64,000 nucleotides of DNA from NCBI RefSeq assembly GCF_030252165.1, contig NZ_CP126969.1, forward strand, positions 806,001 to 870,000. The letters run 5' to 3'. Below, one piece after another: positions 50,469 through 59,396 of the stretch; the stretch's first letter is position 1; each line of letters begins with the position of its first letter. The translations under genes and the position numbers were made by a program. Below the pieces are notes generated by a model. The model saw only the letters and a program-made list of their open reading frames with translations, had not been told where the DNA came from and made no database searches. Source of the stretch: Corynebacterium breve. Its GTDB lineage: Bacteria > Actinomycetota > Actinomycetes > Mycobacteriales > Mycobacteriaceae.

Positions 50469-51797
50469 GTGACTACCACCTCGTTCAATCAAGGCAAGGG
50501 ACTGGGCCAGCCTGTCGGCGTGGCCGTATTGGGAATGGGTACCGTCGGCACAGAGGTGCTTCGCCTGATTGCTGAAAACCCAAACGCCTACGCAAACCGT
50601 ATCGGTGGACCGATCGAGATCCGTGGTGTCGCGGTGTCTGATCTATCGCGACCTCGCGAGGGTGTCGATCCAGCACTGCTTACCGACGACGCGCTCGGTC
50701 TGATCAACCGCGACGATGTCGATATCGTCGTCGAGGTCATCGGCGGCATCGAGTACCCGCGCGAGCTAGTTCTCGCAGCTTTGAAGGCGGGCAAGTCCGT
50801 TGTCACCGCGAACAAGGCCCTCGTTGCGGCGCACGCTGGTGAACTGGCTGATGCTGCGAACGAAGCAGGCGTTGACCTCTACTACGAGGCGGCAGTTGCA
50901 GCGGCGATCCCAGTCGTCGGCATGCTGCGCCGTTCCCTGGCGGGCGACCAGATTCAGCGCATTTCCGGCATCGTCAACGGCACCACCAACTTCATTTTGG
51001 ATGCGATGACCTCTACCGGTGCTTCTTACGACGACGCGTTGGCCGAGGCTACACGTTTGGGCTACGCGGAAGCCGATCCAACTGCTGACGTCGAAGGTCA
51101 CGACGCTGCGTCTAAGGCCGCAATTCTCGCCTCCCTAGGCTTTCATACCCGCGTGAGCTTCGACGACGTGTACTGCGAAGGCATTTCCAAGATCACTGCA
51201 GAAGACATCGAAGCAGCAAAGGAAGCCGGCTACACCATCAAGCTCCTGGCTATCTGCGAGAAGCTTGTCGACGAAGAGGGCAACAAATCCGTGAACGCTC
51301 GCGTGCACCCAACGCTGGTTCCCAACGAACACCCGCTGGCCACCGTTGATAAGTCCTACAACGCCATCTTCGTTGAGGCCGAAGCGGCTGGTCGCCTGAT
51401 GTTTTACGGCAACGGCGCCGGTGGCGCACCGACGGCCTCTGCTGTGTGTGGCGACCTGATTGGTGCAGCGCGCAACAAGATCCATGGCGGCCGCGCACCG
51501 GGAGACAACCCATACGCGAACCAGCCGATCGCAGACTTTGGCGAAGTTCCAACGCGCTACCACATCGATATGCGTGTGGAAGACCGCACTGGTGTCCTTG
51601 CTGACCTTGCAAACCGCTTTGCTAATGCGGGTATTTCTCTGCGCACCGTTCGCCAGGAGGAAGACGCTGAGAATGAGGCTCGTCTGATCGTCGTCACGCA
51701 CGAGGCACTGGAGAAGGATCTCCGCGCGATGGTAGAAGAACTCGCAGCTCTGCCAAACGTCAAGGAAGTTAAGTCGGTAATCCGACTGGATTCCTAA
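50469..51797 (+). CDS. hom: Homoserine dehydrogenase
   Basis: This 442-residue enzyme reduces aspartate semialdehyde to homoserine, the branch point to threonine and methionine. The NAD(P)-binding N-terminus VAVLGMGTVGTEVLRL, the catalytic region SGIVNGTTNFIL and DVEGHDAASKAAILASLGFH, and a C-terminal ACT domain (about 360-440, ADLANRFANAGISLRTVRQE) are visible. The ACT domain mediates threonine inhibition in C. glutamicum. GTG 50469 follows AGGAG at about 10 nt. thrB follows after 29 bp as in the hom-thrB operon. Confidence 0.98.
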   Translation: MTTTSFNQGKGLGQPVGVAVLGMGTVGTEVLRLIAENPNAYANRIGGPIEIRGVAVSDLSRPREGVDPALLTDDALGLINRDDVDIVVEVIGGIEYPRELVLAALKAGKSVVTANKALVAAHAGELADAANEAGVDLYYEAAVAAAIPVVGMLRRSLAGDQIQRISGIVNGTTNFILDAMTSTGASYDDALAEATRLGYAEADPTADVEGHDAASKAAILASLGFHTRVSFDDVYCEGISKITAEDIEAAKEAGYTIKLLAICEKLVDEEGNKSVNARVHPTLVPNEHPLATVDKSYNAIFVEAEAAGRLMFYGNGAGGAPTASAVCGDLIGAARNKIHGGRAPGDNPYANQPIADFGEVPTRYHIDMRVEDRTGVLADLANRFANAGISLRTVRQEEDAENEARLIVVTHEALEKDLRAMVEELAALPNVKEVKSVIRLDS

Positions 51798-51826
51798 TTA
51801 CTTTGCCCTACGAAGGATAGATTTCC

Positions 51827-52756
51827 GTGACCATTGAACTTGAAGTTGGACTGAAAGCAACCGTTACAGTGCCGGGGTCATCGGCAAACTTGGGCCCAGG
51901 GTTTGACACCCTTGGCCTAGCGGTAGGCATTTATGACACCATCGAGGTCGAGGTCACCGAATCTGGTCTTGCGGTCGAGATCTTCGGCGAGGGTGCCGAG
52001 GACTTGCCTCGAAACTCTAGCCACCTCGTGGTTAAGGCGATCCGGTCGGGACTGAGTGCAGCCGATGCGGAAGCCCCCGGGCTGAAAGTCACCTGCCACA
52101 ACAACATTCCGCAGTCTCGCGGGCTGGGTTCTTCTGCCGCAGCGGCTGTTTCCGGTGTTGTCGCAGCGAACGCCTTGGCGGGCAACCCGCTGGATACAAA
52201 GACTGTTGTACAGTTGGCCTCCGCATTCGAGGGGCACCCAGACAATGCTGCGGCGTCCGTGTTGGGTGACGCTGTTGTGTCGTGGACCGAGATCCCTGTA
52301 GACGGCATTTCTCAGCCGGAGTACCGTGCGGTCACGGTGCCGGTCCATGAGTCGATCAAGGCTACTGCGCTGGTGCCAAACTTCCATGCATCGACCATGG
52401 CTGTGCGCCGCGTCCTGCCCGAAAACGTCACGCACATGGATGCGCGCTTCAATGTATCGCGCGCGGCGGTTATGACGGTCGCCCTGCAGCACCATCCCGA
52501 ACTCCTGTGGGAAGGCACCCGAGATCGCCTCCACCAGCCATACCGCTCCGACGTGTTGCCAGTGACCGCAGAGTGGGTTAATCGCCTGCGCAATCGCGGT
52601 TATGCCGCTTATCTTTCGGGGGCCGGCCCAACAGTCATGGTGCTGTCGACCACACCAATCGATGAGGCAATTTTGGATTCTGCTCGTGAATCGGGCCTGC
52701 GAGTTTTGGAACTAGAGATCGCTGGTCCAGTGACCGCTGAGGTTTCTAGGGTTTAG
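51827..52756 (+). CDS. thrB: Homoserine kinase
   Basis: This 309-residue GHMP kinase phosphorylates homoserine with ATP on the way to threonine. The phosphate-binding motif [16 protein letters not shown] is clear, and [15 protein letters not shown] is the family's N-terminal motif. The start is GTG 51827 with AAGGA upstream. The end overlaps the convergent arnR by 11 bp. Confidence 0.98.
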   Translation: MTIELEVGLKATVTVPGSSANLGPGFDTLGLAVGIYDTIEVEVTESGLAVEIFGEGAEDLPRNSSHLVVKAIRSGLSAADAEAPGLKVTCHNNIPQSRGLGSSAAAAVSGVVAANALAGNPLDTKTVVQLASAFEGHPDNAAASVLGDAVVSWTEIPVDGISQPEYRAVTVPVHESIKATALVPNFHASTMAVRRVLPENVTHMDARFNVSRAAVMTVALQHHPELLWEGTRDRLHQPYRSDVLPVTAEWVNRLRNRGYAAYLSGAGPTVMVLSTTPIDEAILDSARESGLRVLELEIAGPVTAEVSRV

Positions 52757-53480
52757 ACGCCGGGATGGATTGCTCCTGAGAAATCCGGACCACACACTGG
52801 TTCTCAGGTGTAAAAGGCAAAAGCGTCAAACTCATTTTGTTCGCCTGGCTGCACTGCGACTGACACGCGGTTTCGATGAAGCTTTCATGAACGGCGCAGA
52901 CAAACGCTGACGGTTTTACGCCTGCCTCAGCGACAAAAGGACATGCATTGAGAGCGAGGTCGACATCCTCGTCGGTTGCTGCCTTCTTTTTTACTTCGGG
53001 GTCAAATCCCATTCCGCGTAGCTGATTTTGCAGGCGGGCGACTACTTCCTCGGGAGGAATCTGGCCGGATTCGCTGTGCAAAGAATTCAACGCCCAAGCA
53101 CGACCAATCGCGTAAGCCTTCTCCTGCGCAACCTCGGGCAAATTCTCGCCCTCGATGTGTTCGGCTAGGAGTTCGATTAAATGGATGTACTCATCTGCGA
53201 TAGCAGTGTGATCGGGAACGGTGACATGAAAGATCAAGCTCGGTCTTCCGCGGCCCGCAGCCGGCGCGGTGGTGGCGCGCACTGCACCTTTTTCAATCAA
53301 CTCTTCAAGGTGCCCCCGCACAGTGTTGACATGCATACCCAGCGACTTTGCAATGTCTGTGGTCTTGGCGCCCAGAGGAAAAGATTGGATTGCCTCAAGG
53401 ACCTCGGTTTGTTTCGCGCTAAGTTGCAGCTCGCGCGGAAAAAGCTCCGAGGCAGGACGTGGAGTATTTGCGCGAGACAT
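52746..53480 (-). CDS. arnR: ArnR-like iron-sulfur repressor of nitrate respiration
   Basis: This 244-residue regulator has an N-terminal winged helix (about 20-85, [20 protein letters not shown]) and a C-terminal cysteine set (Cys180, 195, 206, 210, 229) that can ligate an iron-sulfur cluster. In C. glutamicum ArnR sits at the end of the nar operon and represses narKGHJI under aerobic conditions, losing activity when its cluster reacts with NO. Here it is separated from nar by molybdate genes. Its end overlaps thrB by 11 bp. The name is based on this context and domain layout. Confidence 0.85.
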   Translation of the reverse strand: MSRANTPRPASELFPRELQLSAKQTEVLEAIQSFPLGAKTTDIAKSLGMHVNTVRGHLEELIEKGAVRATTAPAAGRGRPSLIFHVTVPDHTAIADEYIHLIELLAEHIEGENLPEVAQEKAYAIGRAWALNSLHSESGQIPPEEVVARLQNQLRGMGFDPEVKKKAATDEDVDLALNACPFVAEAGVKPSAFVCAVHESFIETACQSQCSQANKMSLTLLPFTPENQCVVRISQEQSIPASKP

Positions 53481-53495
53481 AACCTACCTGACCTT

Positions 53496-55436
53496 TCAAT
53501 CCGAGGAATCTTCTACGCGCTGTGGGTGGACCCATATGCTCAGCGCTTTTGTCACGCATTCCACCTTTGTTCCTGGTTCAAGTTCCAGATCGAGAGCTGC
53601 GTCACGTGTTACGGGTACCGTAATGGACTGACCCACGATATCGATAATCAGGTGTACTTCAGTGGGGGAGGCCTCAACACTGAGAATAGTGCCCGGCCAG
53701 ATATTGCGTGCTGACTGCTGTTTAGTTTTGTCTATCGTTGTGTTGTCTTCGAGACGGATCGTCGTCGCGGTGGGGAGGAACGTGACCACCGCCGGAGAGC
53801 CAATTGTGACTTCCTCGATGTCGAGCTCAGCATCGGGAACCACACCCGACACGCTTACCCCGTCTACATCAACCCGAATCGTACCATTCTTAGAACCTGT
53901 AATGACACCTTTCAGACGGTTAAGCCCTGAGATTCGCGCCATAAAGGAGTTTGTCGGTTGTTGCAGTTCGGTAGCAGTAGGCCCAGATGAAACGTTCGCG
54001 CCTTTCTCCATGACGACAAGGTGCTCAGAGATACCTGTGATGTCCAGCGGGTTGTGCGTGACTAGCACCGTTGTACGTTGTGGCCCAATGGCACGCAGGA
54101 CTCGTCGCCAAGCACGGGCGGATTTTATATCGACGGCAGCTAGTGGTTCGTCGAGAAGCAGCACCGAAGGCCGCGCTGCCAGCGCACGGACCAAGGCGAC
54201 TTGGGCCGCTTGACCGCCGGAAAGCGCAGGAATGGGCACGTCCTCAAAGCTCGCCAATCCCGCCGCCCCGAGGAGCTGCTTGGCGCGTTCTTCGTCATCT
54301 GTGACCATTTCTATTGCACCCAACACGGTGGTGGTGTGTGGCAGCCCTGGCTGTTGCGTCAGAATCACCACGCCGCGTTTGTGGGCGGGTACAGGTCGCA
54401 TGCCTGGCTTATCGACGATCCGGTCGCCGAGTTTGACTTCAGCACCTCGGACACGACCGGCGATCAGATTAAGCAATGTGGTCTTGCCCGAGCCGTTCTC
54501 GCCGACAACTGCGGTTAACCGGTCAGCTGGGATGTGTACGCCGTCAACGTCAATGGAGACTCCTGTTGTTTCTGGCGTGGTCAGTTTCTTGAGCAGATCG
54601 GTGTTGATCTTGTCGGTGCTGCGGGCGACTGGTTGGTGCTGCTTTACAAGCAACGTCGGAAGAGTGGACAGAAGCAATGTGCCCAGGGCGAGGAAGATGA
54701 GCAGAACCGCGAGACCATAAGCGGTGTCTTGATCAGTTTCACGTGCCAGGTAAATGCCTAGTGACATGGTGCGGGTGACTCCGGGCATGGAACCTGCGAA
54801 GGTGAGTGTGGTGCCAAATTCGCCAAGTGATCGCGAAAACGCCAATCCTGCGGCTGTCGCGATCGAGGGCGCGATGGCAGGCAAAACGATGCGTCGGACG
54901 ATCTTGCCAGGCGGGAAACCGATGCCAGACGCGGATGAGGGGATTTCAGGGTCGATGTTGCGGAGTGCGGAATCGATCGTGACAACGACAAATGGCAGCG
55001 AAACAAACGTATGAGCGGCCACAACTCCAGCAAACGCGAAGGCAAATTGGATGTTTGTCGCATCGAGAAGCGGGGAGAGTAAACCGTGGCGGCCGATCAG
55101 GGCCGTAAGTGCGAGTCCGCCAACTACGGGCGGCATGGCTAGCGGCAAAAAGACCAGGATTCGGATTAGATCGCTGCCTCGATGCAGGTGCTGTATCCAG
55201 ATCGCCAGAGGAAGGCCCAAGGTCAAAGTGATGAGCGTCGAAAGAACGGCGGAACACACGGTGACGGTGAGTAAGTCATGAGTTTGGGGATCCGAGACAA
55301 TGCTAGGCAGCTTCGCCCACGGGGCTCGGTTTGCCAAAGCAAAGACGGGGCCAAGGATCCACGCAACCGCCAAAAACCCGAGCGCCACGGTGAGTTTGGG
55401 CGGCGCAGGGGTTAATCGTCTTAAAGTACTTGCCAT
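53496..55436 (-). CDS. Fused molybdate ABC transporter permease-ATPase (ModBC)
   Basis: This 646-residue protein joins a ModB-like permease (about 10-270, with the EAA-type loop ASGIGFPPGKIVRRIVLPAI and five to six helices) to a ModC-like ATPase (about 290-500: GENGSGKTT, LSGGQAAQVALVRALA, LLLDEPLAAVD, VTHNP) and a C-terminal TOBE-like region (about 510-640). Together with ModA it forms a molybdate importer. Its start overlaps the modA stop by one base. Normal bacteria have separate modB and modC; the fusion occurs in some actinobacteria. Supplying molybdenum for nitrate reductase is the obvious role here. Confidence 0.9.
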   Translation of the reverse strand: MASTLRRLTPAPPKLTVALGFLAVAWILGPVFALANRAPWAKLPSIVSDPQTHDLLTVTVCSAVLSTLITLTLGLPLAIWIQHLHRGSDLIRILVFLPLAMPPVVGGLALTALIGRHGLLSPLLDATNIQFAFAFAGVVAAHTFVSLPFVVVTIDSALRNIDPEIPSSASGIGFPPGKIVRRIVLPAIAPSIATAAGLAFSRSLGEFGTTLTFAGSMPGVTRTMSLGIYLARETDQDTAYGLAVLLIFLALGTLLLSTLPTLLVKQHQPVARSTDKINTDLLKKLTTPETTGVSIDVDGVHIPADRLTAVVGENGSGKTTLLNLIAGRVRGAEVKLGDRIVDKPGMRPVPAHKRGVVILTQQPGLPHTTTVLGAIEMVTDDEERAKQLLGAAGLASFEDVPIPALSGGQAAQVALVRALAARPSVLLLDEPLAAVDIKSARAWRRVLRAIGPQRTTVLVTHNPLDITGISEHLVVMEKGANVSSGPTATELQQPTNSFMARISGLNRLKGVITGSKNGTIRVDVDGVSVSGVVPDAELDIEEVTIGSPAVVTFLPTATTIRLEDNTTIDKTKQQSARNIWPGTILSVEASPTEVHLIIDIVGQSITVPVTRDAALDLELEPGTKVECVTKALSIWVHPQRVEDSSD

Positions 55437-56176
55437 TAATTACTCGGTGTAAATCCGTATTTAGTCCATACCTGAGCCATTTCGGCACCGGTGAGCACAT
55501 CCATCAGTTCAGCGGCCTTCTCGGGCTGGGTTGAACCTGTGGTGACGGCAGCGAGGAGCGTATTCGGGTGCTCCTCAGCGTGTGGAATGCTGATTACTTC
55601 TACTTCGTCAGCCACTGAAGCTGCATCGGTGCGGTAGACCCACCCTGCGTCAGCCTCGCCAGATGTGACTTTTCCAAGCGTATCGGAAACTGAATGCTCA
55701 AGCGATACAGGGGCGATGTCAAGATCATTTGCTTCAATGAGTTCTTCCGATACACCGCCACAAGGGACTTGGGGGTCGCACAGCACAAGATTTATGTCTG
55801 CCTCTAGATCATTCACTGAGCTGATACCGGCAGGGTTTCCAATTGGGACCACCATCACCATCGAGTTTGTCGCCACAGGGCGGGGATCCGAGACTGAACC
55901 ATTTGCGACTGCCTGGTCCATCGACTTTGAATCTGCAGTGATCAGCACGTCTCCCGGGGAGCCATCGGCGAGCTGTTGAACTAGCGTGGACGAGCCAGCA
56001 TTGACAAAGTCGATGCCAGAGCCGAATAGTTCGACCAACTCGTCGTTGAGTACTCGTGTTGACGCTGCACCGAGGACTGTCACAGAAGTGCCATCGCCAG
56101 CACTGGAACTACAGGAAGCCAAGGTGAGCGCTGCTGACGTGATCAACGCAAGGGTAAGAAGTCGGGGCAGGCGCAT
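55436..56176 (-). CDS. modA: Molybdate-binding lipoprotein ModA
   Basis: This 246-residue protein has a lipoprotein signal (MRLPRLLTLALITSAALTLA then SCSS) and a periplasmic-binding-type fold with VTVLGAASTRVLNDELVELF, SSTLVQQLADGSPGDVLITAD and LCDPQVPCGGVSEELIE, the ModA pattern for oxyanion binding. It should deliver molybdate (or tungstate) to the fused ModBC encoded directly downstream. GGAG lies 8 nt before the ATG. Confidence 0.94.
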   Translation of the reverse strand: MRLPRLLTLALITSAALTLASCSSSAGDGTSVTVLGAASTRVLNDELVELFGSGIDFVNAGSSTLVQQLADGSPGDVLITADSKSMDQAVANGSVSDPRPVATNSMVMVVPIGNPAGISSVNDLEADINLVLCDPQVPCGGVSEELIEANDLDIAPVSLEHSVSDTLGKVTSGEADAGWVYRTDAASVADEVEVISIPHAEEHPNTLLAAVTTGSTQPEKAAELMDVLTGAEMAQVWTKYGFTPSN

Positions 56177-56218
56177 CGTAATTCTCCGGATTTAAGCAAT
56201 TTCTTCGCCCTAGAATGA

Positions 56219-56282
56219 TACCCCTAAGTTGCACGTGCGGTGCAGATTTATCCCAGAACACCGCATGCATAACTTAGGGGTA
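56219..56282. repeat. 12-bp perfect inverted repeat between narI and modA
   Basis: TACCCCTAAGTT (56219-56230) and AACTTAGGGGTA (56271-56282) are exact inverted copies 40 bp apart. Inside, TGCGGTG (56236-56242) and CACCGCA (56259-56265) add 7 more pairs. The whole can form a long hairpin after narI, and one arm abuts a candidate modA -10 (TATCAT, minus strand). It may end nar transcription, regulate modA or both. No U-tract follows. Confidence 0.8.
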
Positions 56283-56298
56283 GATGTATTTTGGTAGG

Positions 56299-57093
56299 TT
56301 AGGCTCCGCGTGACGGAGTTTGGTTGTGGATATCTAGCTGCTCAGTATGCGAGCGAATTGGTTCCCACGCCTGGTGTAGTTTGTTCGGAGTCGTGCGCGT
56401 GTCGCGAGAACGATACACAACATAGGGTCGCGAGACGTAGCCAACAGGCGCGGACATGGCGTGCACCAAGCGGGTGAATGGCCAAATGGCAATCAGGGTG
56501 AATCCTGCAATCACGTGTACCTTGAACTGCCACGGCGCATCCATCATCAGCTCAGGCTGAGGATTCAGGATGAACAACTGACGTAGCCACGGCGAGATGG
56601 TCTCGCGGTAGTCATAGCCGTGAGGCAAACCAGACGAAGCACCAAACACCTGCAGCGACACCGTGGCGAAGAAGCCAGACAGAATCGCGCCGGCGAGGAA
56701 GACGTACATGACCTTGTCCGACTTGGACGTCGCCAGGAATACGGAGCGGTTGACGATGCGGCGGTACAACAAGCCAATGAGTCCGAGCACGACCATGATG
56801 CCAGCGATGGTGCCGGGGATCGTGGCGATCCAGTGGTAGGCCGTATCAGAGATACCCATCGCGCGCGTCCAGCTCTTCGGAATAGCCAAGCCCATGATGT
56901 GGCCGATGATGACAAACATCATGCCCCAGTGGAACAGGGGCGACGAAAGCCGCAGGAGCTTGGACTCATAGATCTGAGATGAGTGGGTGGTCCAACCAAA
57001 CTGGTCGGTACGCCAGCGCCAGAAGATGCCGACAAAGAAGGCGACTACAGCGAGCCAGGGGAATGCGACCCACAAGAATTCTTGAATGTTCAT
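56299..57093 (-). CDS. narI: Respiratory nitrate reductase gamma subunit NarI
   Basis: This 264-residue cytochrome b has five hydrophobic helices and paired heme-ligating His residues (FHWGMMFVIIGHIMG and late VHVIAGFTLI, LVHAMSAP). It anchors NarGH and takes electrons from menaquinol. It lies 9 bp after narJ in the nar operon and ends before the narI-modA inverted repeat. The length is slightly above E. coli NarI (225 aa), with a longer charged C-terminus. Confidence 0.97.
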   Translation of the reverse strand: MNIQEFLWVAFPWLAVVAFFVGIFWRWRTDQFGWTTHSSQIYESKLLRLSSPLFHWGMMFVIIGHIMGLAIPKSWTRAMGISDTAYHWIATIPGTIAGIMVVLGLIGLLYRRIVNRSVFLATSKSDKVMYVFLAGAILSGFFATVSLQVFGASSGLPHGYDYRETISPWLRQLFILNPQPELMMDAPWQFKVHVIAGFTLIAIWPFTRLVHAMSAPVGYVSRPYVVYRSRDTRTTPNKLHQAWEPIRSHTEQLDIHNQTPSRGA

Positions 57094-57102
57094 TGTTAGT
57101 CC

Positions 57103-57798
57103 TTAAACATGATCCGGTGTTGAAGTAGGAAACGGCAGGTGTTGAACGTCGATGCCTACCATCTCTGCCGGTGGCCCGGAACGGATGAGATCGACATAGC
57201 GGTCAATAGTGTCTTGATCGATTTTCGGCAAGGCCATACAAATCGCGATGATGACGTGATGGTAAATCGAATCGATTGCTTGCAATGCGGAACGAAGAAC
57301 TTCGATGCCATCGCGGTGGCTGGAAATCATTTCCACCGCGCGGGCATGCGCCTCGCCTGAGGTCAGCGCGACTGCCTCCAGAACCACGCAGAGGTGATCC
57401 GGGAGCTCGTCGGAGATTTCCTCAAGTCCAAGTCCTTCTAACTGTTGGCGAAAAGCCAAGATGGCGGCGCCACGCTGACGAGTATCGCCCACAGCATAAT
57501 ACGAAAGGAAGAGTGAACAGCGACGACGCTGATCAAACGTTTCGACAAAGTGCATTTCAAGCGCGCGGGTGCCCATGGACTCTGCGCCGTCGAGGAACAA
57601 GCGAAAACGTTCAGCGATCTGAGCGGGAAGCTGATCCAATTGACCGCGCACGGTGCCAGCAAGATCCGCAAAGTTCTCATCGGGGTAGCGCAAAAGCAGG
57701 GAGCCGATCATGGCTACCACTTTGCGTTGGTCGTCGCTAAGCGCAACGGGCTTGATGAGTTCTTCTGGAACCATGCCGGTGTGAGTGCGAGTAGTCAT
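57103..57798 (-). CDS. narJ: Nitrate reductase assembly chaperone NarJ
   Basis: This 231-residue helical protein has the NarJ pattern LLRYPDENFADLAGTV, MHFVETFDQRRRCSLFLSYY and LPDHLCVVLEAVAL. NarJ binds the NarG N-terminus and is needed for molybdenum cofactor insertion and membrane attachment. It lies between narH (2 bp) and narI (9 bp). Confidence 0.97.
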   Translation of the reverse strand: MTTRTHTGMVPEELIKPVALSDDQRKVVAMIGSLLLRYPDENFADLAGTVRGQLDQLPAQIAERFRLFLDGAESMGTRALEMHFVETFDQRRRCSLFLSYYAVGDTRQRGAAILAFRQQLEGLGLEEISDELPDHLCVVLEAVALTSGEAHARAVEMISSHRDGIEVLRSALQAIDSIYHHVIIAICMALPKIDQDTIDRYVDLIRSGPPAEMVGIDVQHLPFPTSTPDHV

Positions 57799-57800
57799 GG

Positions 57801-59396
57801 CTAGTCCTTCTTCGGCGGGAACATCGAGTCAGGGCGATCGCCGGACCAGGACAACAGGCTTACCTTGCCACCTTCTCCATTGGATGCCTCAGTGTGGCAA
57901 GCTTCTGGAGCGCCTTCGCCCAAGTTCGGAAACGCATCCAGTGCCGAGGGATCGGTGCCGCCGAATGGGTCAAGGCTAGCGATACCACGGGGAGTCTCTG
58001 GAGACGCGGTTGGGATGACGTAGCGATCGTCGTACTTAGCAATCGCCAACAGCTTGTACATCTCCTGGATCTGCTGGCCGGTCATTCCAACGGCTTCGGC
58101 GATTTCTTCCCGGGTTTCATTGCCCAGATTGATATCGCGCATGTAGGAACGCATTGCTGCGAGACGACGAAGCGACAGCTCCACCGGAGCAGTGTCGCCC
58201 GCGGTGAACAGTCCTGCCAAGTACTCCAATGGGATACGCATGTTGGAGATCGCGGACAGCAAGATCTTGTGATCCTCACCGTCATTACCCGTGCGAGTCA
58301 CCTGATCGACGATTGGCGATAGTGGCGGGATATACCAAACCATCGGCAGCGTGCGGTACTCGGGGTGGAGCGGCAGCGCGACACCGTAGGTGAAGATCAG
58401 ATCGTAAATCGGAGATGCCTTGGCAGCATCCAGCCAGGAGTGCGGGATGCCAGCTGCGAGTGCCTCGCGGATCACTGCTGGGTCGTGAGGGTCGAGAAGG
58501 ATGTCCTTTTGCGCCTGGTACAGGTCCTGCTCGTTCTCGGTTGCGGCTGCCTCGGCGACGCGGTCAGCGTCGTAAAGCAAGACGCCGAGGTAGCGTAAAC
58601 GGCCCACACAGGTTTCGGAACACACGGTCGGCTGGCCGACCTCGATGCGTGGATAACAGAACGTACATTTCTCAGCCTTGCCGGACTTGTGGTTGAAGTA
58701 GACCTTCTTGTACGGGCAACCGGAGACGCACATGCGCCAGCCGCGGCATTGGTCCTGGTCAACCAAGACGATGCCGTCTTCCGCGCGCTTGTACATCGCG
58801 CCCGATGGGCAGGAAGAAACACACGTTGGGTTCAAGCAGTGCTCGCAGATACGAGGAAGATAAAACATGAACGATTCCTCGATTTCATGCGCCACTTCCA
58901 TGTTCATCTGCTTGAGCACTGGATCTTCATCGAGAGTCTCGGTGGAACCACCCAAGTTGTCGTCCCAGTTGGAAGACCACTCGACCTTATTGATTGGCTT
59001 GCCCGTCAACTGCGACAGCGGTTGTGCGGTCGGCTGAGTCTTTTGGCCCTTTGGAGCGGACAGAAGTGCGTCATACTCATAGGTCCATGGCTCGTAGTAG
59101 TCCTTGATTGTCGGAAGCTTCGGGTTATGGAAGATCGTCGCGAGTTTCTTTAAACGTCCGCCAGCGCGTGGCTTGAGCTTGCCGCTGGAGGTGCGCTCCC
59201 AGCCACCTTCCCACTTGTCCTGATCTTCCCAACCTCGCGGGTAGCCGACGCCGGGGCGGGTTTCCACGTTGTTGAACCAAATGTATTCGGTACCTTGACG
59301 GTTGGTCCACGCCTGTTTACAAGTGACGGAACACGTATGGCATCCGATGCACTTGTCCAGGTTCATGACCATGGCGATTTGAGCCATAACTCTCAT
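57801..59396 (-). CDS. narH: Nitrate reductase beta subunit NarH
   Basis: This 531-residue iron-sulfur protein has four Cys clusters: CIGCHTCSVTCKQAW near the start, CEHCLNPTCVSSCPSG, CRGWRMCVSGCPYKKVYF (Trp in place of a Cys, the sign of the [3Fe-4S] site) and CTFCYPRI...CSETC. It carries electrons from NarI to NarG. ATG 59396 shares one base with the narG stop (TAATG) and is preceded by GGAGG; ATG 59387 (MAQIAMVMN) is an alternative start. Confidence 0.97.
   Translation of the reverse strand: MRVMAQIAMVMNLDKCIGCHTCSVTCKQAWTNRQGTEYIWFNNVETRPGVGYPRGWEDQDKWEGGWERTSSGKLKPRAGGRLKKLATIFHNPKLPTIKDYYEPWTYEYDALLSAPKGQKTQPTAQPLSQLTGKPINKVEWSSNWDDNLGGSTETLDEDPVLKQMNMEVAHEIEESFMFYLPRICEHCLNPTCVSSCPSGAMYKRAEDGIVLVDQDQCRGWRMCVSGCPYKKVYFNHKSGKAEKCTFCYPRIEVGQPTVCSETCVGRLRYLGVLLYDADRVAEAAATENEQDLYQAQKDILLDPHDPAVIREALAAGIPHSWLDAAKASPIYDLIFTYGVALPLHPEYRTLPMVWYIPPLSPIVDQVTRTGNDGEDHKILLSAISNMRIPLEYLAGLFTAGDTAPVELSLRRLAAMRSYMRDINLGNETREEIAEAVGMTGQQIQEMYKLLAIAKYDDRYVIPTASPETPRGIASLDPFGGTDPSALDAFPNLGEGAPEACHTEASNGEGGKVSLLSWSGDRPDSMFPPKKD

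Noticed and set aside
51135..51701. 188-residue minus-strand ORF in hom
   Set aside because: Antisense shadow of the homoserine dehydrogenase ACT region; no family motifs and wholly covered by hom.
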